A DNA stretch of 64,000 bases from Mycolicibacterium bacteremicum (GCF_002086115.1 NZ_MVHJ01000003.1:1-64000), one strand, 5' to 3'. Shown: positions 48,710-63,524, counted from the first letter of the stretch. Translations and numbers: made by a program. The notes: generated from the letters alone by a model not told the origin.

Positions 48710-50533
48710 ATGTCACCGCCGCCGGTTACCGTCACCGGTGTGCCGCAGCTGAGCTTCGCCGACCTCGACGGTTGGGATCCGCTCGCCGGCCCGGAATCCG
48801 GTGTCGCGCTGGCCGACACGACGTTCGTGGTGGTCGATCTGGAAACCACCGGCGGCAGCCGCGACCAGGACGCCATCACCGAGATCGGTGCGGTCAAGAT
48901 CCGCGGCGGTGTGGTGCTCGGCGAGCTCGCCACCCTCGTCGACCCGGGCCGTGCCATCCCGCCGCAGATCGTCCAACTGACCGGTATCACCACGGCGATG
49001 GTGCACGACGCCCCCAAGATCGACGCCGTCCTGCCTGCCTTCCTGGAGTTCTCCCGCGGGGCGGTGCTGGTGGCACACAACGCCGGGTTCGACATCGGAT
49101 TCCTGCGGGCCGCCACCGAGCGGCTCGGGCTGTCCTGGCCGCGGCCGCAGGTGCTGTGCACGGTGAAGCTGGCCCGCCGCGTGCTCACCCGCGACGAGGC
49201 GCCCAGCGTCAAGCTCTCCGCGCTGGCCCAGCTGTTCGGCGCCACGACCACCCCGACCCACCGGGCGCTCGACGATGCCCGCGCCACCGTCGACGTGCTG
49301 CACGGGCTCATCGAGCGGGTCGGCAACCAGGGCGTGCACACCTACCCGCAGCTGCGCGGATACCTGCCCGACAAGAGCGCCCCGCAGCGTCGCAAACGCC
49401 ATCTGGCCCAAGGTGTTCCGAGCACCCCGGGGGTGTACCTGTTTCGCGGGCCCGCCGATGAGGTGCTCTATGTGGGGACCGCGGTCAACCTGCGCCGCCG
49501 CGTCGGGCAGTACTTCACCGGCGCCGATCCGCGCACCCGGATGAAGGAGATGGTCGCCCTGGCCACCCGGGTGGACCACGTCGAATGCGCGCACGAACTG
49601 GAGGCCGGGGTGCGCGAGCTGCGGCTGCTGGCCGCGCACGCACCGCCCTACAACCGGCGGTCGAAATTCCCCCGCAAGTGGTGGTGGATCACCCTCACCG
49701 AGGAGGCCTTCCCGCGGTTCTCGGTGGTGCGCGCCCCGCGCAGCCCGCGCGCGCTGGGACCGTTCACGTCGCGGGCCGACGCCGTCGACACCGCCGAGGT
49801 GCTGGCCCGCGGCGCCGGGGTGCGGACCTGTACCGCGCGGCTGGCCCGCAGCGCCCGGCACGCCTGCGCCGAACGCGAGCTGTCGCCATGCCCGGCACCC
49901 CGCGATGCCGACGCGGCGCAGTACGGGCCCGCGCCGCGGCGGGCGGCCGATCTCATCGACGGTGTCGACCACAGCGTGTTCGCGACCGTGCTGGCGCAGA
50001 TCACGGCGCTGGCCGAGCTGCACCGTTACGAGACCGCCGCGCGGCTACGCGATCACACCGCCACCGCCGTGGAGATCGTGGCACGCGGGCAGCGGTTGCG
50101 GGCGCTGGCCGAGGTGGACCAGATCATCGCGGCGCGCCCCGACGGCACCGGCGGCTGGCACCTGGCCGTCATCCGGCACGGGCAACTGGCCGCGGCCGGG
50201 TGCTCGCGTCGCGGGGTGCCGCCGATGCCGGTCGTGGAGGCCATCACCGCTGCGGCCCAGACGATCCTGCCGCAGGACGCCCCGCTGGGTGGGGCGCTGG
50301 TGGAGGAGACGGGGCTGATCGCGCGGTGGCTGGCCAGCCCCGGCGTGCGCGTCGTGTCGGCCGAGCCGGGCTACGCCAGCCCGATCGGGTCGGCGGCGCA
50401 CTGGGCGGGCTGGGCGGCCACCGCCCGGTCGGCGCGGGTGGCCGCCGGCACGCTGGACACCGACCTGCTCGACGATCGCTACGGAGTGACCCCGCCGCGC
50501 CCGGACCGGGCTAGCTTGCGACCTTCTGGGTGA
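48710..50533 (+). CDS. DEDDh exonuclease fused to a GIY-YIG (UvrC/Cho-like) nuclease domain (Rv2191-like)
   Basis: The frame gives 607 residues. The N-terminal DEDDh exonuclease (about 30-200) shows [19 protein letters not shown] (D, E), [13 protein letters not shown] (D) and [16 protein letters not shown] (H-x4-D). A GIY-YIG domain (about 228-310) follows with [20 protein letters not shown] and a UvrC-like C-terminal part without the UvrC RNase H-like half. Similar fusions resemble PolC/DinG-type exonuclease plus Cho and are linked to DNA repair. The start is uncertain: ATG 48689, ATG 48710 and GTG 48740 (leaderless after TACCGT at 48727-48732) all keep the domains. The 3' end overlaps trpD by 23 bp. 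Confidence 0.9.
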   Translation: MSPPPVTVTGVPQLSFADLDGWDPLAGPESGVALADTTFVVVDLETTGGSRDQDAITEIGAVKIRGGVVLGELATLVDPGRAIPPQIVQLTGITTAMVHDAPKIDAVLPAFLEFSRGAVLVAHNAGFDIGFLRAATERLGLSWPRPQVLCTVKLARRVLTRDEAPSVKLSALAQLFGATTTPTHRALDDARATVDVLHGLIERVGNQGVHTYPQLRGYLPDKSAPQRRKRHLAQGVPSTPGVYLFRGPADEVLYVGTAVNLRRRVGQYFTGADPRTRMKEMVALATRVDHVECAHELEAGVRELRLLAAHAPPYNRRSKFPRKWWWITLTEEAFPRFSVVRAPRSPRALGPFTSRADAVDTAEVLARGAGVRTCTARLARSARHACAERELSPCPAPRDADAAQYGPAPRRAADLIDGVDHSVFATVLAQITALAELHRYETAARLRDHTATAVEIVARGQRLRALAEVDQIIAARPDGTGGWHLAVIRHGQLAAAGCSRRGVPPMPVVEAITAAAQTILPQDAPLGGALVEETGLIARWLASPGVRVVSAEPGYASPIGSAAHWAGWAATARSARVAAGTLDTDLLDDRYGVTPPRPDRASLRPSG

Positions 50534-51587
50534 ACCGCACCCAGTTGGCCAGCAGGCGCTCGGCCGCACCGGAGTCGATGGATTCGGTGGCCCGCGCCAA
50601 CGCGGACTCCCACGACGGTGTCCACTGCGCGTCGCTGGTCAGCCCGGCGTGCGCGACCATCGCGCCCGCGGCGTTGAGCACCACCGCATCGCGCACCGGC
50701 CCCTGCGCACCGCCGAGCACCGCACGCACCGAGGCCGCGTTGGCCTCGGCGTCGCCGCCGACGAGTTCGCTGAGGTCGGCCCGGCGGAAGCCGAAGGCGG
50801 CCGGGTCCAGCGTCAGCCGGTCCACGGTGCCGGCCTGCACCCGCCAGATGGTGCTGGTGGTGGTTGTCGTCAGCTCGTCGAGCCCGTCGTCACCGTGCAC
50901 CACCAGCGCGCTGGCACCGCGGGCGGCGAACACCCCGGCCATCACCTCGGCCAGATCCCCCCAGGCACAGCCGAACAGCCCGGCGCGCGGCGCGGCCGGA
51001 TTGGTCAGCGGGCCCAGCAGATTGAAGACCGTCGGGACCCCGATCTCACGGCGGACCACCGAGGCGTGCCGGTAGGACGGGTGGAACTGCGGCGCGAACG
51101 CGAATGCGATGCCGACCTCGGACACGCTGCGGGCCACCTCATCGGGTCCCAGGTCGATCCGCACGCCGAGGGCCTCCAGGGTGTCCGCACCACCGGACAG
51201 CGAGGAGGCCGCCCGGTTGCCGTGCTTGACCACCGGGATACCGGCGGCCGCGGTGACGATGGACGCCATCGTCGACAGGTTCACCGTGTTGGCGCCGTCG
51301 CCACCGGTGCCCACGATGTCGACCGCGTCCCCGCCGATCGCGCCGGCCGGGATACGGCGGGCGTGCTTGAGCATGGTGTCGGCCAATTCGTTGACTTCGG
51401 CCGACGTCGGCCGCTTCATCCGCATGGCCACCGCGAAACCGGAGATCTGCGCCGCGGTCGCCGAGCCGGTCATGATCTGGTCCATCGCCCACGCGGCCTG
51501 ATTGCGCAGCAGATCCTGATACGTGGTCAGCCGGCCCAGGATCTGCGGCCAGGTGGGGTTCTCGGAAGCGCTCTCAGCGGATGACAC
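50511..51587 (-). CDS. trpD: Anthranilate phosphoribosyltransferase TrpD
   Basis: The 358-residue enzyme has the PRPP/Mg site [59 protein letters not shown] and [10 protein letters not shown], all family hallmarks. It converts anthranilate and PRPP to phosphoribosyl anthranilate in tryptophan synthesis. Length is normal. It is isolated from other trp genes, as in M. tuberculosis (Rv2192c), and is divergent from ctaE across 126 bp. Confidence 0.97.
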   Translation of the reverse strand: MSSAESASENPTWPQILGRLTTYQDLLRNQAAWAMDQIMTGSATAAQISGFAVAMRMKRPTSAEVNELADTMLKHARRIPAGAIGGDAVDIVGTGGDGANTVNLSTMASIVTAAAGIPVVKHGNRAASSLSGGADTLEALGVRIDLGPDEVARSVSEVGIAFAFAPQFHPSYRHASVVRREIGVPTVFNLLGPLTNPAAPRAGLFGCAWGDLAEVMAGVFAARGASALVVHGDDGLDELTTTTTSTIWRVQAGTVDRLTLDPAAFGFRRADLSELVGGDAEANAASVRAVLGGAQGPVRDAVVLNAAGAMVAHAGLTSDAQWTPSWESALARATESIDSGAAERLLANWVRFTQKVAS

Positions 51588-51623
51588 GCGGTGATGCTAT
51601 CGCCCGTGCAGGGACCGTCATGA

Positions 51624-52325
<702 letters not shown>

Positions 52326-52345
52326 GCTCGATGAGAAGGGGATCG

Positions 52346-53161
52346 ATGTCGTCCACCAAGTCACGCCGCCGGTTTCGCCGACGGGTATCGGCGGCGCTGC
52401 TGCTGTTGCTCGGGCTGTCTGCAGCCGGCGCGGTCGCCGCGACGCTGACGCCGACGCCTCAGGTGGCGGTGGCCGACGAGTCGCAGTCGGCGCTGCTGCG
52501 TACCGGCAAGCAGCTGTTCGATACGTCGTGCATCAGCTGCCACGGGGCGAACCTGCAGGGCGTGACCGACCGCGGGCCCAGCCTGATCGGCACCGGCGAG
52601 GCCGCCGTGTACTTCCAGGTCTCCACCGGCCGGATGCCGGCCATGCGCGGTGAGGCCCAGGCCCCGCGCAAGGAGCCGGTGTTCGACGAGCACCAGATCG
52701 ACGCACTGGGCGCCTATGTCCAGGCCAACGGTGGCGGACCCATCGTGCCCCGCGAGGCCAACGGCCAGATCGCCGACGAGTCGCTGCTGGCCGGCGACGT
52801 CGCCCGTGGTGGCGACCTGTTCCGGCTGAACTGCGCCTCCTGCCACAACTTCACCGGTAAGGGCGGAGCCCTGTCCTCCGGTAAGTACGCACCCGACCTG
52901 GGCGAGGCCGCGAAGGTCCCGGCGCAGGTGTACACCGCGATCCTCACCGGCCCGCAGAACATGCCGAAATTCTCCGATCGTCAGCTCACCCCTGAGGAGA
53001 AGGCCGACATCGTCAGCTATGTGGTGCAGGCGGCCAACACCCCGGATCCCGGCGGTTACGGCCTCGGCGGATTCGGCCCCACCACCGAAGGTATGGCCAT
53101 CTGGATCATCGGGATCGTGGCCGCAGTCGGCATCACGATGTGGATCGGAGCTCGTGCATGA
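52346..53161 (+). CDS. qcrC: Di-haem cytochrome c subunit QcrC
   Basis: The 271-residue protein has a membrane anchor near the N-terminus (about 15-36), two cytochrome c domains with haem motifs [14 protein letters not shown] and [19 protein letters not shown], and a C-terminal membrane helix ([17 protein letters not shown]). The two c-type haems replace a soluble cytochrome c and pass electrons directly to the CuA centre of CtaC. ATG 52346 is chosen because AGAAGGGG precedes it; ATG 52331 is an alternative. It overlaps qcrA by 4 bp (ATGA). Confidence 0.96.
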   Translation: MSSTKSRRRFRRRVSAALLLLLGLSAAGAVAATLTPTPQVAVADESQSALLRTGKQLFDTSCISCHGANLQGVTDRGPSLIGTGEAAVYFQVSTGRMPAMRGEAQAPRKEPVFDEHQIDALGAYVQANGGGPIVPREANGQIADESLLAGDVARGGDLFRLNCASCHNFTGKGGALSSGKYAPDLGEAAKVPAQVYTAILTGPQNMPKFSDRQLTPEEKADIVSYVVQAANTPDPGGYGLGGFGPTTEGMAIWIIGIVAAVGITMWIGARA

Positions 53162-54351
53162 GTGTCAGCAAGGGCAGCGACGCCTCTGGTGCGCCCGTCC
53201 CGGGCCAGCCCAGCGACGCCGAACTGGCGAAGATGTCGCGTGAGGAACTGCTCGAACTGGGCGGCAAGCTCGACGGCGTCGAGATCGTCTACAAGGAGCC
53301 GCGCTGGCCGGTCGAGGGCACCAAGGCCGAGAAGCGTGCGTCGCGCACCGTCGCGTACTGGCTGCTGCTGGGCGGGTTCTCCGGCCTGGCCCTGCTGCTG
53401 GTCTTCCTGTTCTGGCCGTGGGAGTACGTCCCCTACGGCGGTGAGGGCGAGCGCCTCTACACGCTGGCCACCCCGCTGTACGGCCTGACCTTCGGGCTGT
53501 CGATCCTGGCGATCGGCGTCGGCGCGGTGCTCTTCCAGAAGAAGTTCATCCCCGAAGAGATCACCATCCAGGACCGCCACGACGGCGCCTCGGCGGAGAT
53601 CCACCGCAAGACCGTGGTCGCCAACCTGACCGATGCCCTGGAGGGCTCGACGATCAAGCGGCGCAAGCTGATCGGCCTGTCGATGGGTATCGGCCTCGGC
53701 GCGTTCGGCCTGGGCACCCTGGTGGCCTTCCTCGGCGGTCTGATCAAGAACCCGTGGAAGCCGGTCGTCCCGACGGCCGAGGGCAAGAAGGCCGTGCTGT
53801 GGACGTCGGGATGGACCCCGCGGTTCGAGGGCGAGACCATCTACGTGGCCCGCGCGACCGGCCTGCCCGGCGAGTCGCCGTTCGTCAAGATGCGGCCCGA
53901 GGACATCGACGCCGGCGGTATGGAGACCGTGTTCCCGTGGCGGGAGTCCGACGGCGACGGCACCACCGTCGAATCCAGCCACCACCTGTTCGAGATCGCC
54001 ATGGGCGTGCGCAACCCGGTGATGCTCATCCGTATCAAGCCGCAGGACATGAACCGGGTGGTCAAGCGCCAGGGCCAGGAGAGCTTCAACTTCGGTGAGC
54101 TGTTCGCCTACACCAAGGTCTGCTCGCACCTGGGCTGCCCCTCGTCGCTCTACGAGCAGCAGACCTACCGGATCCTGTGCCCGTGCCACCAGTCGCAGTT
54201 CGACGCGCTGCACTTCGCGCGCCCGATCTTCGGCCCCGCAGCCCGCGCGCTGGCGCAGTTGCCCATTACCATCGATGAAGACGGCTATCTGGTCGCGAAC
54301 GGCGACTTCATCGAACCCGTCGGACCGGCATTCTGGGAGCGGAAATCATGA
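53158..54351 (+). CDS. qcrA: Rieske iron-sulfur protein QcrA
   Basis: The 397-residue protein has three membrane helices (about 67-88, 102-122 and 165-190), as in the actinobacterial Rieske protein. The Rieske domain carries the 2Fe-2S ligands in [13 protein letters not shown] and [12 protein letters not shown], and [13 protein letters not shown] follows. It transfers electrons from menaquinol to QcrC. Its stop overlaps the qcrB ATG by 4 bp, so qcrCAB is one translational unit. Confidence 0.97.
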   Translation: MSVSKGSDASGAPVPGQPSDAELAKMSREELLELGGKLDGVEIVYKEPRWPVEGTKAEKRASRTVAYWLLLGGFSGLALLLVFLFWPWEYVPYGGEGERLYTLATPLYGLTFGLSILAIGVGAVLFQKKFIPEEITIQDRHDGASAEIHRKTVVANLTDALEGSTIKRRKLIGLSMGIGLGAFGLGTLVAFLGGLIKNPWKPVVPTAEGKKAVLWTSGWTPRFEGETIYVARATGLPGESPFVKMRPEDIDAGGMETVFPWRESDGDGTTVESSHHLFEIAMGVRNPVMLIRIKPQDMNRVVKRQGQESFNFGELFAYTKVCSHLGCPSSLYEQQTYRILCPCHQSQFDALHFARPIFGPAARALAQLPITIDEDGYLVANGDFIEPVGPAFWERKS

Positions 54352-56045
54352 GTCCCAAACTCGCTGATATCGCAGCCGCACAAGGTGATGCGATCGATTC
54401 CCGGTATCACCCCTCGGAGGCGGTGCGGCGCGGAGTCCTGAACAAGGTCTTCCCCACCCACTGGTCCTTCCTGCTGGGTGAGATCGCGCTGTACAGCTTC
54501 ATCATCCTGCTGATCACCGGTGTCTGGCTGACGCTGTTCTTCGATCCGTCGATGGCACACGTCACCTACGACGGTGTGTACCAGCCGCTGCGCGGTATCC
54601 AGATGTCGCGGGCCTACGAATCGGCGCTGGAGATCAGCTTCGAGGTCCGCGGCGGTCTGTTCGTCCGGCAGGTCCACCACTGGGCGGCGTTGCTGTTCGC
54701 GGCGTCGATCATGGTGCACCTGGCGCGCATCTTCTTCACCGGTGCGTTCCGCCGGCCGCGTGAAGCCAACTGGGTCATCGGCTCGCTGCTGCTGATCCTG
54801 GCGATGTTCGAGGGTTACTTCGGCTACTCGCTGCCCGACGACCTGCTGTCGGGCACCGGCCTGCGCGCCGCCTTCTCCTCGATCACCCTGGGCATGCCGG
54901 TCATCGGCACCTGGTTGCACTGGGCCCTGTTCGGTGGGGATTTCCCCGGCGAGATCATCATCCCGCGCCTCTACGCACTGCACATCCTGCTGATCCCGGG
55001 CATCATGCTCGCGCTCATCGGTGTGCACATGGCCCTGGTGTGGTTCCAGAAGCACACGCAGTTCCCCGGCCCCGGCCGCACCGAGAAGAACGTCGTCGGC
55101 GTGCGCGTCATGCCGGTGTTCGCGGTCAAGTCCGGCGCGTTCTTCGCCATGATCACCGGCCTGCTGGGCCTGATGGGCGGTCTGCTGCAGATCAACCCGA
55201 TCTGGGTGCTCGGTCCGTACAAGCCCTCGCAGATCTCGGCGGGTAGCCAGCCGGACTTCTACATGATGTGGACCGACGGTCTGGCCCGTACCTGGCCGGC
55301 CTGGGAGTTCTACATCGGCAACTACACGATTCCGCAGTCGGTGTGGGTCGCGATGGGCATGGGCCTGGTATTCGTGCTGCTGATGGCCTACCCGTTCATC
55401 GAGAAGAAGCTCACCGGCGACGATGCACACCACAACCTGTTGCAGCGTCCGCGCGACGCTCCGACGCGTACCGCTGTGGGTGCCGCGGCGATCTCGTTCT
55501 ACATCCTGCTGACCTTCATGTGCATGAACGACATCATCGCGCTGAAGTTCCACATCTCGCTGAACGCGACGACGTGGATCGGCCGCATCGGCATGGTCGT
55601 GCTGCCGATGATCGTCTACTACATCACCTATCGGTGGGCGATCAGCCTGCAGCGCAGCGACCGCGCGGTGCTCGAGCACGGCATCGAGACGGGCATCATC
55701 ACCCGCCTGCCCCACGGTGCCTACATCGAGCTGCACCAGCCGCTCGGCCCGGTCGACGAGCACGGTCACCCGATCCCGCTGGAATACCAGGGTGCCGCGC
55801 TGCCCAAGCGGATGAACAAGCTCGGCTCGGGCGGTTCGCCCGGCTCCGGCAGCTTCCTGTTCGCCGATCCGGTCGAAGAGCACGATGCGCTCGCCGAGGC
55901 GGCGCATGCCGCCGAGCACAAGGCGCTCGCGGTGCTCAGCAGGAGTCAGGGCACCAACGGCAACGGCTCCAACGGCCATGGCTCCAACGGCCATGGCGCC
56001 AACGGAGACGGCGCCAACGGCAACGGTTCCAACGGGCACCACTAG
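54348..56045 (+). CDS. qcrB: Cytochrome b subunit QcrB
   Basis: The 565-residue cytochrome b has eight to nine helices, haem-ligand His pairs in [19 protein letters not shown] and in [20 protein letters not shown], and the Qo-site residues around [14 protein letters not shown]. It oxidises menaquinol; in M. tuberculosis this is the target of telacebec (Q203). The last 30 residues form a low-complexity Asn-Gly-Ser-His repeat ([19 protein letters not shown]) encoded by near-repeated 9-12-bp units. A strong terminator follows. Confidence 0.97.
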   Translation: MSPKLADIAAAQGDAIDSRYHPSEAVRRGVLNKVFPTHWSFLLGEIALYSFIILLITGVWLTLFFDPSMAHVTYDGVYQPLRGIQMSRAYESALEISFEVRGGLFVRQVHHWAALLFAASIMVHLARIFFTGAFRRPREANWVIGSLLLILAMFEGYFGYSLPDDLLSGTGLRAAFSSITLGMPVIGTWLHWALFGGDFPGEIIIPRLYALHILLIPGIMLALIGVHMALVWFQKHTQFPGPGRTEKNVVGVRVMPVFAVKSGAFFAMITGLLGLMGGLLQINPIWVLGPYKPSQISAGSQPDFYMMWTDGLARTWPAWEFYIGNYTIPQSVWVAMGMGLVFVLLMAYPFIEKKLTGDDAHHNLLQRPRDAPTRTAVGAAAISFYILLTFMCMNDIIALKFHISLNATTWIGRIGMVVLPMIVYYITYRWAISLQRSDRAVLEHGIETGIITRLPHGAYIELHQPLGPVDEHGHPIPLEYQGAALPKRMNKLGSGGSPGSGSFLFADPVEEHDALAEAAHAAEHKALAVLSRSQGTNGNGSNGHGSNGHGANGDGANGNGSNGHH

Positions 56046-56056
56046 GTCCACGCAAG

Positions 56057-56089
56057 AGGCCCGCGCAGTCGCTCTGCGCGGGCCTTTTT
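56057..56089 (+). terminator. Intrinsic terminator after qcrB
   Basis: A perfect 12-bp stem, AGGCCCGCGCAG (56057-56068) with CTGCGCGGGCCT (56074-56085), and a 5-nt loop are followed by TTTTC. It lies 12 bp after the qcrB stop and should end the ctaE-qcrCAB transcript. Confidence 0.92.
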
Positions 56090-56203
56090 CGTGTTCCTTG
56101 CTCGCGGGCGCCCCTCCCCTACCCCGCCCCGGATCTGAAGACGATGGCGGGGATTCGGCGTGCGGGCACCATCGGGCTGAAAATTCGGCGCACAATTGCT
56201 CGG

Positions 56204-56764
56204 GTGACCATCGACCCGCCGTGGGAGCCGCCGCTGGCGGGTAGCGAAGAACAGCATCTGGTCGGTGCGCTGGACCGGTTGCGGTACACGTTCCGGTGGA
56301 AGGTCGACGGCCTGGACGCCGCCGCGCTGAACACCCGCCTGGGCGCATCCACCCTCACCCTGGGCGGGCTGCTCAAGCATCTGGCGCGCGCCGAGGCACA
56401 ACGGTTCGGGCCCGACCTCGACGACTCCCCGATGGGCGCGCCGTGGGACAGCGTTGATGACAACGAAGCGGACTGGGATTTCACGTCCGCCGCGCAGGAC
56501 AGTCCGCAGCAGCTCTACGCGCTGTGGGATGACACGGTGGCCCGATCCCGTACGCGCCTGGCGGCGGCCCTGGCCGACGGCGGTCTGGACCAACTGGTGT
56601 GCATCGCCTGGCCGGACGGCAGCCGTGCCGGGCTGCGCCGCCTGGTGTGCGATCTGATCGAGGAGTACGGCCGCCACACCGGCCACGCCGACCTGCTGCG
56701 GGAGGCCGTCGACGGCCGGGTCGGCGAGGATCCCCCGCCCGACTGGCGCCCAGGGGCGGGCTGA
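56204..56764 (+). CDS. DinB/DUF664-family protein
   Basis: The 186-residue protein fits the DinB-like four-helix fold of DUF664: LKHLARAEAQRFGPDL (first His) and LIEEYGRHTGHADLLREAVDG (second and third His). The three His residues normally bind a divalent metal. Family members include thiol-dependent S-transferases (mycothiol or bacillithiol), so a mycothiol-linked reaction is possible. GTG 56204 is favoured; ATG 56143 in the same frame is an alternative start. It lies just beyond the qcrB terminator. Confidence 0.85.
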   Translation: MTIDPPWEPPLAGSEEQHLVGALDRLRYTFRWKVDGLDAAALNTRLGASTLTLGGLLKHLARAEAQRFGPDLDDSPMGAPWDSVDDNEADWDFTSAAQDSPQQLYALWDDTVARSRTRLAAALADGGLDQLVCIAWPDGSRAGLRRLVCDLIEEYGRHTGHADLLREAVDGRVGEDPPPDWRPGAG

Positions 56765-56770
56765 GTCAGG

Positions 56771-56840
56771 TCAGGAGGCGGGGCGCCATGAGTCGATCAG
56801 GCGGCGGGGCGCCATGAATCGATCAAGCGGCGGGGGCGCC
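56771..56840. repeat. 26-bp tandem repeat across the stop codon of the DUF2561 gene
   Basis: Units TCAGGAGGCGGGGCGCCATG-AGTCGA (56771-56796) and TCAGGCGGCGGGGCGCCATG-AATCGA (56797-56822) are followed by a partial copy (56823-56840) that contains the stop codon and last residues of the minus-strand DUF2561 gene. The array is thus a duplication of that gene's 3' end into the gap separating it from the converging DinB gene. Confidence 0.88.
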
Positions 56841-57491
56841 GCCGCGGCCCAGCACCGCGCGCAGTTCGCGCAGATAGAACCACGGCACCGCGGGCATCGC
56901 CACGGTGACCAACCCGGCGATGATGAACAGCGCGACCGCACCGGTGCTGTTGTCGCCGGCCAGCAGATACGTGCCGACGGCGATGGCCAGCGTGCCGGCA
57001 CCGACCGCGGCGATGACCCCGGCGGTGCAGCGCAGGTACACCTGGTCGACCACCGCGGGCCGGACGCCGGAACCCAGACCGCTGTCGGCCACGGCGATCG
57101 TCGATTCCGCGGCCCGACGGCGGGCCTGCCGGCTGGGCACGGCTGCGATGTCGTCGGAGACCGACCCACCGGCCGTGCCGGCCCGCAGCGGACGGTCGGT
57201 GCTCTGCCTGCGGGCCCGGATGAGCAGCGGGATCGCCACCGCGATCACCACGGCCGACACCCCGATCACCGTGTACAGCGCCCACGGCGTCTCCGACCCG
57301 GACGCCTCGGCGAGTTCGGCGCGCACGGTCCCGCGACCGCTGCCCAGGTCGACCAGCCGGACCACGGCGGCGACGGACACGCCCAGGGCGGCCAGCCACA
57401 CCGCGGCGCACACCCCGAGCAGGATGCGATCCAGATCAGGCGGGCCCGACAGCGTGTTCCGCGACGTGCCGCGCGACAGGTTGTCCAGCAT
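56823..57491 (-). CDS. DUF2561 membrane protein (Rv2197c-like)
   Basis: The 222-residue protein has four hydrophobic segments: about 20-42 (LDRILLGVCAAVWLAALGVS), 68-90, 150-170 and 180-200. They are separated by a basic, Arg/Ser-rich loop (about 90-135) that may be phosphorylated. The family is limited to mycobacteria and has no known function. ATG 57491 shares its A with the mmpS3 stop (TGATG), so translation is coupled. The 3' end is repeat-duplicated. Confidence 0.82.
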   Translation of the reverse strand: MLDNLSRGTSRNTLSGPPDLDRILLGVCAAVWLAALGVSVAAVVRLVDLGSGRGTVRAELAEASGSETPWALYTVIGVSAVVIAVAIPLLIRARRQSTDRPLRAGTAGGSVSDDIAAVPSRQARRRAAESTIAVADSGLGSGVRPAVVDQVYLRCTAGVIAAVGAGTLAIAVGTYLLAGDNSTGAVALFIIAGLVTVAMPAVPWFYLRELRAVLGRGGAPAA

Positions 57492-58132
57492 CAGCAACTC
57501 GTCTGCGCGGCGTTGCCGGTGTTGGACGACAGCACGGTGCCGTCACTGGTCGTGATCGAGCAGTTCAGCCTGCTCACCAGGAACAGACTGGATGCCTGCA
57601 CGGAACCCACCTCCGACTGCGAGATCGGGGTCACCGTCAGCGACCACGGGATGTACACATTGCGCTGGGTACGGCTGCGCCCCGACGCGTCGATATAGGT
57701 GACGGTGATGATGTCACCGGGCGCCTTGGTGCCGGTCACCGAATAGGTGACCTGACGTGGGCCGGCCGGGCGGGTCGTCGTGATCTCGTCCTGCACCGGC
57801 GGCGCCGTCGTGGTCGACGTGGTCGGATTGGCCAGATTGTCGCTGTCGGTACGGGTCACCAGCAGCGCGACGGAGGCCACCAGCGAGATCGCAGCGACGA
57901 TGGCCACCACCCCGACGACCCACGGCCACCGTGGCGGCCGGTCATCCTCGGGGTGCAGCGGCGCGTAGTTGTCGTAGTCGTACAGCGCGGGATCCGGCGG
58001 CACATACGGCGCGCTGGTGAACTGTTCGGACTCCGGGGCGGAATACGCCCGCGAATGGATGTCGGTCTCGTCGGCGCGGGACGTCTTGTCCCTGTCCCCA
58101 CCCGAAGACTCCGGTCCTGACGGCCCGCTCAT
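57491..58132 (-). CDS. mmpS3: MmpS-family membrane protein MmpS3
   Basis: The 213-residue protein has a disordered acidic N-terminus (1-70), one transmembrane helix (about 70-92, [20 protein letters not shown]) and a C-terminal MmpS beta-sandwich domain with [30 protein letters not shown] and a final Cys pair. MmpS proteins usually serve MmpL transporters, but MmpS3 has no MmpL partner and is linked to division in mycobacteria. ATG 58132 is used; a TTG two codons upstream is less likely. Confidence 0.92.
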   Translation of the reverse strand: MSGPSGPESSGGDRDKTSRADETDIHSRAYSAPESEQFTSAPYVPPDPALYDYDNYAPLHPEDDRPPRWPWVVGVVAIVAAISLVASVALLVTRTDSDNLANPTTSTTTAPPVQDEITTTRPAGPRQVTYSVTGTKAPGDIITVTYIDASGRSRTQRNVYIPWSLTVTPISQSEVGSVQASSLFLVSRLNCSITTSDGTVLSSNTGNAAQTSC

Positions 58133-58262
58133 CTGCAACTAACCTCGGCCTATCCTTCTCGACTGCTGCCTCGGCAAGATTACCCAACACCGCGACGGTG
58201 TGGACCGGGCCGACACGGTGCGCCGATGAACTGACGCACGGTTGTGACCTGGCGGAAGAAGG

Positions 58263-58682
58263 TCAGTGCTTCTCGGGGCCGGTGTAGTACTCGAAGACCA
58301 GGCCGGCGGCCGAGGCCAGCACGAAGCAGACGCCCGCGACGATCAGCCACGGCAGCCACAGCGCGGCGCCGACGGCGGCGGTGGAGAACGACAGCGCGAT
58401 CAGGATGGGCCACCAGCTGTGCGGGCTGTAGAAGCCCAGCTCGCCCGCGCCATCACTGATCTCGGCATCCTCGTAGTCCTCGGGCCGGGTGTCCAGACGC
58501 CGGGCGACGAACCGGAAGAAGGTACCGGTGATGAGCGTCAGGCCGGTGGTCAGCACCAGCGCGGTGGTGCCGGCCCACTCGACACCGCCGGTGGCGAACA
58601 ACGCCGTCAGCACGGCGTAGACCACCGAGGACAGGGCGAAGAACGCGGTCAGGAACTCGAACAACCGGGCTTCGATATGCAT
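58263..58682 (-). CDS. ctaF: Cytochrome c oxidase subunit IV (CtaF, actinobacterial type)
   Basis: The 139-residue protein has four predicted helices in two pairs (about 8-28, 36-58, 90-107, 112-130). It carries the family blocks [35 protein letters not shown] and [14 protein letters not shown]. It is the small actinobacterial oxidase subunit. It lies 12 bp downstream of ctaC on the same strand, so the two form an operon. Confidence 0.95.
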   Translation of the reverse strand: MHIEARLFEFLTAFFALSSVVYAVLTALFATGGVEWAGTTALVLTTGLTLITGTFFRFVARRLDTRPEDYEDAEISDGAGELGFYSPHSWWPILIALSFSTAAVGAALWLPWLIVAGVCFVLASAAGLVFEYYTGPEKH

Positions 58683-58694
58683 GCGTCGTCGTCC

Positions 58695-59735
58695 TTACTT
58701 GCTCGCCTGCGCGGGGACCCCGACCTGCTCACCGCGGCGGGTGTCGAACGGGAAGGTGGTGGTGGCCAACGGATCCTGTCCGATCGCCTGCAAGGCCTCG
58801 GCGTTGGTGGCCTGCGGGTTGCCCTCGCGGAACTCCAGGTAGGCCTTGAAATCGTTGGGCTCCACGACACGAACCTCGAAGTTCATCATCGCGTGATAGG
58901 TGCCGCACATCTCGGTGCACCGCCCGACAAAGGCGCCGGTCTGCTCGATCTCGCTGACCTGGAACACGTTGTCGGAGTTGTTCTCCTTCGGGTTGGGCAG
59001 CACGTCCCGCTTGAACAGGAACTCCGGCACCCAGAAGCCGTGGATCACGTCGGCCGAGGCGATGATGAACTCGATGCGCTTGCCCTTGGGCAGCACCAGG
59101 ACCGGGATCTCGGTGCTGGTGCCGACGGTCTCGACCTTGTTGAAGTTCAGGTAGGTGCGGTCGGTCTCGTTCTTGCCCGCGATCGGGCCGACCTGCTCGA
59201 TACCGTGCTCGTCGACACCCTCGGGCGCCGAGGCCATGGCCTCCTTGCGCGCGTTGTCGACACCGTCGTAGGTCATGGTGCCGTCGGCGAAGGCGATCTT
59301 CTGATAGCCGAACTTCCAATTCCACTGGAAGGCGGTCACGTCGATGACGACCTCGGGGTTGGGATCCTTGTGCAGCATGCGCTCCTGCACCACCACGGTG
59401 AAATAGAAGAGCACCGAGATGATCAGGAAGGGCACCACCGTCAGCACCAGCTCGAGCGGCATGTTGTAGCCGAACTGACGCGGCAGCTCGGTGTCGGTGG
59501 CCTTCTTGCGGTGGAAGACGCTGGTCCAGAAGATCAGCGCCCAGACGATGCCGCCGACGACGAACGAGGCGATCACCGACCAGACCCACAGGTCACGGTT
59601 GAGCCGTGCTTCCGGGGTGATGCCATCGGGCCAGCCCAGGCCGAAGATCTCCTGGTAGCTGCAGCCGCTCAGCAGGATGGCCGCGCCACCCAATACCACT
59701 GACAACGCCACCAAACGGGCCCCGCGAGCGGTCAC
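58695..59735 (-). CDS. ctaC: Cytochrome c oxidase subunit II (CtaC)
   Basis: The 346-residue protein has a lipoprotein-type signal (AAILLSGC), two membrane helices (about 47-69 and 94-116) and a cupredoxin domain with the CuA site: [14 protein letters not shown] (first His) and [18 protein letters not shown] (two Cys, Glu, His, Met). A large actinobacterial insertion (about 150-210) contacts QcrC in the supercomplex. It starts at GTG 59735 and is divergent from asnB. Confidence 0.97.
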   Translation of the reverse strand: MTARGARLVALSVVLGGAAILLSGCSYQEIFGLGWPDGITPEARLNRDLWVWSVIASFVVGGIVWALIFWTSVFHRKKATDTELPRQFGYNMPLELVLTVVPFLIISVLFYFTVVVQERMLHKDPNPEVVIDVTAFQWNWKFGYQKIAFADGTMTYDGVDNARKEAMASAPEGVDEHGIEQVGPIAGKNETDRTYLNFNKVETVGTSTEIPVLVLPKGKRIEFIIASADVIHGFWVPEFLFKRDVLPNPKENNSDNVFQVSEIEQTGAFVGRCTEMCGTYHAMMNFEVRVVEPNDFKAYLEFREGNPQATNAEALQAIGQDPLATTTFPFDTRRGEQVGVPAQASK

Positions 59736-59861
59736 GTTGGCGCCTCCTAGATGAAGTCGGTGAACCGCAGCGCGGTCGGTGAAACTTGGCGAATACTACG
59801 CAGCGTAGACCACGCCCGCCGGGTCGAGCGAAGCGACCGCACGATTGGGCATACTGGCGCG

Positions 59862-62912
<3,051 letters not shown>

Positions 62913-63524
62913 ATGTCCGGTCCCGTGCCGTATCCCGATTCCCCAGCGCCACAAGGCTTTCCGCCGAATCCCGCGACCCCGCCCGGTCAGTTCGCCGGCG
63001 CGTATCCGGGAACACTGCCGCCACCGGTGCCGTACCCGAAGAACAACCGGCGCCGGTGGATCGTCGCCGGGGTGGCCGGCGCGGTGGTGATCGCGGCCGT
63101 CGCGGGCACCGCCATCGCGCTGACCGGCGGCGGTGACGAGCAGCCGCCGATGACGGCGCAGACCGTACAGCCGGCGATCCAGGGGTTCCTCGACGCGCTG
63201 GCCGACGCCGACGTCGAGGGCATCGCCCGGCACACGCTGTGCGGGCTCTATGACGCGGTCGACGACCGCACATCCGATCTGGCGCTGGCCGAACTGAACG
63301 CCGACGGGTTCGCAAAGCAGTACGGCCGGGTGGAGGTGGCCTCGATCGACAAGCTCGTGCCGTGGTCGGCGGATCAGGCTCAGGCGCTGTTCACCATGCG
63401 CGTGACCGAACCAGGCTCCGGGCGCGGCGCGGCCGAGGCCGGCTCGGAGATGCAGGCGGTCGCCCAGCTGCTGCAGACCGACGACGAGATCCTGGTCTGC
63501 TCCTACGTACAACGGACCGGCTGA
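62913..63524 (+). CDS. Single-pass membrane protein (Rv2203-like)
   Basis: The 203-residue protein has a Pro/Gly-rich cytoplasmic N-terminus (1-45), a transmembrane helix (about 49-70, WIVAGVAGAVVIAAVAGTAI) and an extracytoplasmic domain of about 130 residues. The domain has the pattern IQGFLDALADADVEGIARHT and ends ILVCSYVQ, with two Cys that may pair. It resembles DUF4878/Lumazine-binding-like NTF2-fold domains seen after a single helix in mycobacterial membrane proteins. Function unknown. A perfect hairpin overlaps its stop codon. Confidence 0.8.
   Translation: MSGPVPYPDSPAPQGFPPNPATPPGQFAGAYPGTLPPPVPYPKNNRRRWIVAGVAGAVVIAAVAGTAIALTGGGDEQPPMTAQTVQPAIQGFLDALADADVEGIARHTLCGLYDAVDDRTSDLALAELNADGFAKQYGRVEVASIDKLVPWSADQAQALFTMRVTEPGSGRGAAEAGSEMQAVAQLLQTDDEILVCSYVQRTG

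Noticed and set aside
54285..56348. 687-codon open frame antisense to qcrB
   Set aside because: High GC at third positions leaves long antisense frames open. The sense strand encodes an unmistakable cytochrome b with haem ligands; the antisense product has no recognisable domain.
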